From Rickettsia endosymbiont of Ixodes persulcatus (GTDB lineage: Bacteria > Pseudomonadota > Alphaproteobacteria > Rickettsiales > Rickettsiaceae), in assembly GCA_027293795.1 (NCBI GenBank), contig JAPYLE010000044.1, positions 1 through 6,027 of the forward strand: a stretch of DNA of 6,027 bases, read 5' to 3'. A program made the position numbers and the translations under genes. The notes under the pieces were generated by a model. It saw only the letters and a list, made by a program, of their open reading frames with translations. It searched no databases and was not told the origin of the DNA. Of the stretch, positions 1 through 4,700 are shown piece by piece (position 1 is the stretch's first letter; each line of letters opens with the position of its first letter).

Positions 1-1
1 G

Positions 2-40
2 CTCTACGATATTTTGCAGGCGTTACTAAATGATAAATAA
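2..40 (+). CDS. possible 3' end of an upstream gene, cut by the window edge
   Basis: Reading from base 2 gives LYDILQALLNDK followed by a TAA at 38-40. This short stretch looks like an amphipathic helix, plausible as the tail of a real protein. The other two plus frames also stop within the first 33 bases and read less like protein (one gives ALRYFAGVTK before TGA at 31-33). With only 12 codons visible no family can be named, and the choice of frame is an inference from residue character alone. Confidence 0.3.
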   Translation, partial: LYDILQALLNDK

Positions 41-244
41 GTACTGTAACATTATGGCTCTTATGTATGTACCTACTCTCTTCCATCCATACATCATATC
101 ACGAAGCAAAGCTTCGGGGAATTAAACCCTAAGAGATTAATCATATAATCGTTACATTACCACTATTAGACCTACAGTAACTTAATGTCTACCACACTGT
201 ATAGACTATAGTAAACAGTACGTAATTTCCTGACGTATTGAACT

Positions 245-373
245 CATGGTGCTTGTGGTGCTAACGCATCATGGCGCACATGGCAAGCTAAAGCTTTTCC
301 ATCTGGAAGATGGAGGTTTTAACCACCAAAGAGACTATAAACATATAAAAAATAAGTTTTTTTTTATATGTTT
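245..373. repeat. cluster of consecutive inverted repeats (structured segment)
   Basis: At least five inverted repeats follow one another. CATGGTGC (245-252) pairs with GCATCATG (266-273) with one mismatch. AAGCT-AA-AGCTT lies at 285-296. TCCATCT-GGA-AGATGGA at 298-314 is a perfect 7-bp stem. TGGAGGTT-TT-AACCACCA at 311-328 overlaps the previous stem and has one mismatch. A 14-bp AT-rich stem lies at 339-373. Possible readings are the decayed end of an insertion element, part of a rickettsial palindromic element, or a structured RNA. I do not recognise a known RNA family or a transposase here. The pairings are seen directly; any function is unknown. Confidence 0.45.
339..373. terminator. AT-rich 14-bp hairpin, possible weak terminator
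   Basis: AAACATATAAAAAA (339-352) is perfectly complementary to TTTTTTATATGTTT (360-373), with a 7-base loop. The plus strand has nine consecutive T residues at 357-365, but these lie in the loop and right arm rather than after a GC-rich stem. A classical intrinsic terminator is therefore doubtful. It could be a weak bidirectional terminator or simply part of a palindromic repeat. Confidence 0.3.
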
Positions 374-374
374 T

Positions 375-449
375 GCTGGGTTCCCGCCTTCGCAGGAATG
401 ACATACTGAACGTTCGTACAACACAGGGTCAAGCCACGGTATGACATGT
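375..449. repeat. rickettsial palindromic-type repeat fragment
   Basis: The core TTCCCGCCTTCGCAGGAAT at 381-399 is a small imperfect palindrome (TTCCCGC against GCAGGAA, one wobble pair) followed by GACAT. It recurs with a single base change at 1344-1362. A second motif, AGCCACGGTATGAC at 432-445, recurs with one change at 1472-1485. These are the stock motifs of short repeats scattered through Rickettsia spacers and sometimes inside genes. I cannot assign a numbered RPE family without a database comparison. Confidence 0.6.
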
Positions 450-508
450 AAAATTGCTATTAAGAAACTATTCAATTAATCTAAGTTAAAATTAATTAAA
501 CAATTATA

Positions 509-536
509 TTGAAAGAATTTATTTTTACTATATAAT
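509..536 (+). promoter_or_regulatory. candidate sigma-70-type promoter for the RelA/SpoT-like gene
   Basis: A TTGAAA -35 box (509-514) is followed after 16 bases by a perfect TATAAT -10 box (531-536). Transcription would begin near 543, leaving a leader of about 140 bases before the TTG start at 683. A weaker second candidate is TTGTAG (602-607), 17 bases, TATAGG (625-630). The region is very AT-rich, so chance matches are likely, but the first pair is the best in the spacer. Confidence 0.5.
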
Positions 537-672
537 CTGTTTTTTAATTTTTAGTTAAAGAATTAATTTTATAAATTACTTGAATAGTATTATGAATAGT
601 CTTGTAGATTTAAGTTCTAAAAGCTATAGGTAATTTTTACTAAAAATAGAAATATATAGAATATTAGGTAGC

Positions 673-680
673 AGGAGGGG
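673..680 (+). promoter_or_regulatory. strong Shine-Dalgarno sequence that sets the TTG start
   Basis: AGGAGGGG closely matches the anti-Shine-Dalgarno consensus and ends two bases before the TTG at 683; AGGAGG itself ends four bases before it. An in-frame TAG at 665-667 excludes any longer protein. TTG at 683 is therefore the most reasonable start, although the spacing is short. The first in-frame ATG is codon 24, in the middle of the conserved domain and too far from this site. Confidence 0.6.
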
Positions 681-682
681 AT

Positions 683-1288
683 TTGATTTATAATATTATT
701 AATCTGCTTAAAGAAGATTTAAATAAAGCAGAGATAGAAAATGAGATATATATGCGTCTTAAAGAACCTTACTCTGTTTTAAAAAAGATGAAAAGGAAAG
801 AAGTGCCACTTGATGCATTGAAAGACTTAATTGCATGTAGGATTATAGTTAAATCTAAAGGTCTATGCTACAACGCTTTAGACGTAGTTAAGCATTCTCC
901 GCATTTAGCTTGGCTATATACCAAAGATTATATCAATAGGCCAAAAAGCAACGGCTATCAGTCTCTTCATAATATAATGCAGCTTTTATACTCTAAACGT
1001 AATTTTGAAATACAAATAAGAAGCAAGGAGATGCATAAAGATGCCGAGCTTGGTAGAGCGGCTCATTTAAATTACAAAGAAGAACAAGAGCATCATTTGA
1101 AAAAAGTTTTTGACGTTACTAACGACACGATACTTTCTAAAGCACGTCAAATGGTGAAGCAATTTGAAGGATTAGAAGAGCAAATTGTAGAATATGAAAA
1201 AGAAATTATGCGTATTTGGTATGCCAAATACGACGAAATGCTAAAATGGGAAAATACGACTGAAATGCTAATATTTAATGAAGAGTAG
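683..1288 (+). CDS. stand-alone RelA/SpoT-type (p)ppGpp synthetase domain protein
   Basis: This 201-residue cytoplasmic protein matches the RelA/SpoT nucleotidyltransferase domain, which moves pyrophosphate from ATP to the 3' position of GTP or GDP to make (p)ppGpp. Domain landmarks appear in order: RLKEPYSVLKKM (25-36) for the family's GRxKxxYSIxxKM loop; DLIACRIIV (48-56), whose Asp48 matches the catalytic aspartate; KDYINRPKSNGYQSLH (81-96); and EIQIRSKEMHKDAELGRAAH (109-128), whose Glu109 matches the catalytic glutamate. The loop keeps Arg25 and Lys27 but has Met in place of the usual Gly. Residues 140-201 are charged and probably helical, and I do not recognise them. The N-terminal HD hydrolase domain and the C-terminal TGS and ACT domains of full-length SpoT are absent. 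Rickettsiae are known to carry split or multiplied spoT fragments, so this may be a functional small synthetase or a remnant. The frame is intact, with a strong ribosome-binding site and its own candidate promoter. Family assignment is firm; activity is inferred. Confidence 0.9.
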   Translation: MIYNIINLLKEDLNKAEIENEIYMRLKEPYSVLKKMKRKEVPLDALKDLIACRIIVKSKGLCYNALDVVKHSPHLAWLYTKDYINRPKSNGYQSLHNIMQLLYSKRNFEIQIRSKEMHKDAELGRAAHLNYKEEQEHHLKKVFDVTNDTILSKARQMVKQFEGLEEQIVEYEKEIMRIWYAKYDEMLKWENTTEMLIFNEE

Positions 1289-1297
1289 GGATAATAT

Positions 1298-1366
1298 GTC
1301 ATCCCGTGGCCTTGTGACCCACGGGATCCAGTCCTCGGTGCCATTCCCGCTTTCGCAGGAATCCAG
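1298..1366. repeat. rickettsial palindromic repeat just after the RelA/SpoT-like gene
   Basis: The repeat begins nine bases after the stop codon. ATCCCGTGG (1301-1309) pairs perfectly with CCACGGGAT (1319-1327) across a 9-base loop. A second small palindrome, ATTCCCGC (1343-1350) against GCAGGAAT (1355-1362), has one wobble pair and is nearly identical to 381-399. There is no T-run after either hairpin. These are mobile-looking repeats typical of Rickettsia rather than designed terminators, though they could protect or end the mRNA. Confidence 0.65.
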
Positions 1367-1377
1367 TAAAACATTAA

Positions 1378-1485
1378 GTCATCCTAGCTAACTAACTTGA
1401 TTGCGGGATCCAGTTAAAAATACTAAAATTATTTAGTATTTTTAAGTTATTATTCTAGATTCCATGGTCGTAGCCACGGAATGAC
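1378..1485. repeat. second palindromic repeat with nested hairpins
   Basis: The element is bounded by GTCAT at 1378-1382 and ATGAC at 1481-1485, which are inverted copies of each other. Inside, GGGATCCAG (1405-1413) pairs with CTAGATTCC (1455-1463), with one wobble and one mismatch. It encloses a perfect 14-bp stem at 1414-1445. Near the right end, ATTCCATGG (1459-1467) can instead pair with CCACGGAAT (1474-1482), with one wobble, so two competing folds exist. The roughly 108-base size, inverted ends and internal symmetry fit the rickettsial palindromic element class. The family number cannot be assigned by eye. Confidence 0.6.
1414..1445. terminator. perfect 14-bp AT-rich hairpin, possible terminator
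   Basis: TTAAAAATACTAAA (1414-1427) is exactly complementary to TTTAGTATTTTTAA (1432-1445), with a 4-base ATTA loop. The right arm carries five T residues. It lies about 126 bases after the RelA/SpoT-like stop codon and upstream of the ompB promoter, so it could separate the two transcripts. The stem is AT-rich, and its symmetry means it could act in both directions. Its placement inside a repeat leaves the role uncertain. Confidence 0.4.
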
Positions 1486-1543
1486 TTAGTTGTGATAAAA
1501 ATATAACATTTATTAAAACTTTATACAAAAACTACCGTGTGGC

Positions 1544-1572
1544 TTGTAATTATATATAATGTATAGTATACT
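1544..1572 (+). promoter_or_regulatory. candidate promoter of ompB
   Basis: TTGTAA (1544-1549) and TATACT (1567-1572) are separated by an ideal 17 bases, giving a start near 1580 and a leader of about 130 bases. Overlapping TATAAT (1555-1560) and TATAGT (1562-1567) are also present, but spaced only 5 and 12 bases from the -35 box. OmpB is very abundant in rickettsiae, so a strong promoter is expected here. The exact start site needs mapping. Confidence 0.55.
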
Positions 1573-1707
1573 CAGCCCGTAATTTAGAGACTATTAAAGC
1601 AAAATATTAGATTATATCCTTGTTCGGTGCTGGTAATCTTGCCTGTAGCCGGCTATATTGTTTTAATACTAGGTACTAAATTTTTAACTTAAATATAGGC
1701 AAAAAAT
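1573..1707 (+). promoter_or_regulatory. ompB 5' leader with a palindrome and weak Shine-Dalgarno
   Basis: No gene is visible in this stretch. It contains the perfect 10-base palindrome TAGCCGGCTA (1646-1655) within a locally GC-richer segment (1620-1655), unusual against the AT-rich surroundings. The ribosome-binding site is weak: AGG at 1697-1699, eight bases before the ATG, followed by an A-rich stretch that may help initiation. A role of the palindrome as an operator or RNA structure is only a possibility. Confidence 0.4.
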
Positions 1708-4700
1708 ATGGCTCAAAAACCAAATTTTCTAAAAAAATTAATTTCCGCAGGATTGGTAACTGCTTCCACAGCTACCATAGTAGCTGGTTTTGCAGGCTCA
1801 GCTATGGGCGCTGCTAACCGCAATATTGATGCAAACGTTAATTTAAATGCTGTTGGTATTCCTGGAATAGTAACAGGTGACTCTTTAACTTATGTTGTAC
1901 AAGCAGGCGGCCCTTTCACTGCCACAGCTGATGGAGGAAATGATAACGGTGGTAACCCTACTGTGCTTTGCGGATCGATTAACATGTTACAAAGTGGTGT
2001 TTTTGCAGTTAACGGTACGAATATAGCGATTGGTGCTGTTTCCGGTGCTGCAGGTCAATTATTAACGGTCAATATTACTTCAGGACATACCTTAACTTTA
2101 AACGGTGCTCCTGGAGTTGCAGCTTTTCCTATAAATACTTACACTAACCTCGGACCTATTAATTTTGCAGATGCTAATTCTGTATTCCAAATTAGCCTTG
2201 CAGCTAATGGTGCAGACGGTACTAAAACAGCTGTTTTCGGTAATACTGCTACTTTCAACGGTACTGCTGCAGGTAAAGGTCACATTAACATTGATAACGG
2301 GAGTATAGTTATATTTAATGGTACGATTGGTAATACTAATGGTATACAAGGTTTCATATTAGGGGCAAACGCACAAGTTACTTTAAATGCAAATGCTAAA
2401 CTTGACGGTATTGTTGGAGCTGATGGTATTATTTTAGGTAATGCTGCTGTATTAAATGTTGCAGATGGAGTTAATATAACCGGTATTACTGCTGCTAATA
2501 ATATAGATATTGGCGGTGCAGGTGCTAATAACGGTACGGTAAATTTCTTAGGTGATTCTACGGTTAGTACAGACATAGGGGCTAATAATCCTGTAGCTGC
2601 GGTTAATGTTGCCGGAGAATTAACATTCCAAGGTGGAAACAATGGGAACGGCGGTACTTTTGCTGCTCAAGCTATTAATTTAACTAGTGCTGATTCCTTA
2701 ATCAAATTTACAACACAAGATCATAATGTAGTAGGTAATATACTTAATACTAGTGGGACTAATAACCAAGGTGGTTTCAGTGTTAATGGTGGTAATGTAA
2801 CAGTTACCGGTAATATTGGTGCTAATGGTAATAGTTTAGCTACAATTAATTTTGAAACAGATAATACTTTAGTAGTGCATAAAGCAGCTGCTAATGCTAC
2901 AAATGCTCTTTTCGTTCAAAATGTAAGTACTGCTACGGCTAATAAAGGTATATTAGAGTTACGCGGTACTAATTTCGCCATTAACGGTAATATCGGTGGA
3001 AATAATGCTTTAAAAATTGTTACTTTAGCAGATGATGATAATGGTGCTGCTACAAACTTTACTTTAAAGCAAGGTAGCAAAATTAATGCGCAAAATATAT
3101 ATTTATCTAAAGCATTTGATAATACCCTTACCTTAGAAGAAGGCACAACCGTAAACGGTGATATTATAAATATGCTAGCAGCAGGTAATGGTACAATCGC
3201 TTTAACCGGTAATGCAACTATTAATGGTAATATAGGTGTTGATGCTGCTGTCGGTGGTAATGTTGGTAATGCCCTAAAAAATATTAATTTAGCTGGTAAA
3301 AATTTATCTTACGGCGGAAACAGTGTTTTATTAGTTAACAATCCTGCTAATGCTATTACTTTTGGAGCTAACGAAACATTAACTCTAACTAATACTACAG
3401 ATGCAGCTTTACAAATTAAAGCTAATTTAGCCGTAACTACCGATAAACAGGGTATATTAGATGCGAGTAGCCTAACAAATGATCAAACTTTAACTATTAG
3501 CGGTAATATCGGTGCTATTGCACCCGGTGCTAATAAAATCCTTGGACAATTAAGAGTCGGATCAAGTAAAACAATTTTAAATGCTGGTGATGTTGCTATT
3601 AATGAGTTAGATATCGGTAATAACGGTTCAGTACAACTTGGTCACAATACTTATTTAATAACAAAAACTACCAATGCTGCAGGTCAAGGTAAAATAATAG
3701 TTGCCGGCGATCCTGCTGCCCCTATTACTACTCTTTCTGCGGGTACAAATTTAGGTAGTGCAGCAAATTCACTTGCTGAGATTAATTTTGCAGCTCCGAT
3801 AGCTCCAAATGATTCTGTATTAGAGGTTGGTAAAGGTGTTAATTTATACGCCACTAACATTACTACTGCTGCTGCTGATACAGGTTCGTTCAGCTTCACT
3901 GCTGGTGGAACAAATATAGTTAGTGGTATAGTCGGTGGACAGCAAGGTAATAAGTTTAATACTGTAGAATTAGATAACGGTACTACTGCTCAGTTCTTAG
4001 GTAGTGCTATTTTTAGCGGCAAGAGTACAATTGTTGGTAATTCTACCTTACAAATCGGAGGCAATTATACTACAAGCTTTATCGAATCTGCCGACAATAC
4101 CGGTATAGTAGAATTTGTTAATGCTGATGATATTACCGTAACATTACAAACACAAGCTGCCGCTGTTGATGTTTTAAAACAAATAACAGTTTCCGGTCCC
4201 GGTCGCGTAGTATTTAATGAGAACGGTAATTTAGCTGGGCATGGCGTTAATACCACTAAAATTGCTTTTGCAAATGCAAGCCTAGGTGTAGGTTTATTCT
4301 TACCTAGCAAAATTTCATTTGACGGTTTAACAATTACAAGTACAGTCGGTAATGGTCCGGTAGGTGACTTAAATGTTCCTGCAGTTATTGTTTCAGATGT
4401 TGATAGTACAATCGCCCCAGGTCAAGCAATCGGGGATCAGAATAATGTTGTAGGTCTTGGGCTTGCAAGTGATGATACGATCACTGTTGATGCTAATACA
4501 TTATATGCAGGTCTGTTTACTGTAAATGACGGTCAAGGTATTATACAGCTTAACGGCGGTGTCCCTAATACCCCTGGTACAATCTACGGTTTAGGGATAA
4601 AGCCAGAAGATGAGGCTGCTCTAAAATTAAAGCTCGTAACTGTTACTACAAACTATAAAAACTTAGGAAATACTTTCGTTAATAACTTAATAGTTAATGA

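Larger units (their letters stand above)
41..508. other. intergenic region without a convincing gene
   Basis: No open frame of useful length with a ribosome-binding site is visible on either strand. From 41 to about 240 I see only one small perfect hairpin, CGAAGC-AAA-GCTTCG at 102-116. It has no T-run after it, so it is not an obvious terminator. From 245 to 373 there is a crowded set of inverted repeats, and from 375 to 449 a rickettsial repeat; both are listed separately. From 450 to 508 the sequence is plain AT-rich DNA leading into the next promoter. The composition fits the long decaying spacers typical of Rickettsia genomes. Confidence 0.6.

Noticed and set aside
102..116. Hairpin CGAAGC-AAA-GCTTCG as a terminator of the upstream gene
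   Set aside because: The stem is only 6 bp with a 3-base loop and no T-run on either side. It lies over 60 bases from the probable stop codon.
242..321. C-terminal remnant of a TnpB/OrfB transposase
   Set aside because: The frame ends inside hairpins and has a vaguely similar composition, but no zinc-finger cysteine pairs or catalytic motif are visible. Too weak to annotate as a pseudogene, so kept only as a hypothesis in the findings.
41..682. tRNA, tmRNA or other known structured RNA in the first spacer
   Set aside because: An ACCACCA string at 322-328 recalled an RNA 3' end, but no matching acceptor stem or T-arm is present around it.
1147..1374. Minus-strand open frame of 75 codons overlapping the end of the RelA/SpoT-like gene
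   Set aside because: Its N-terminal part (FYWIPAKAGMAPRTGSRGS) is just the translation of the palindromic repeat, and the rest is antisense to a well-supported gene. There is no ribosome-binding site.
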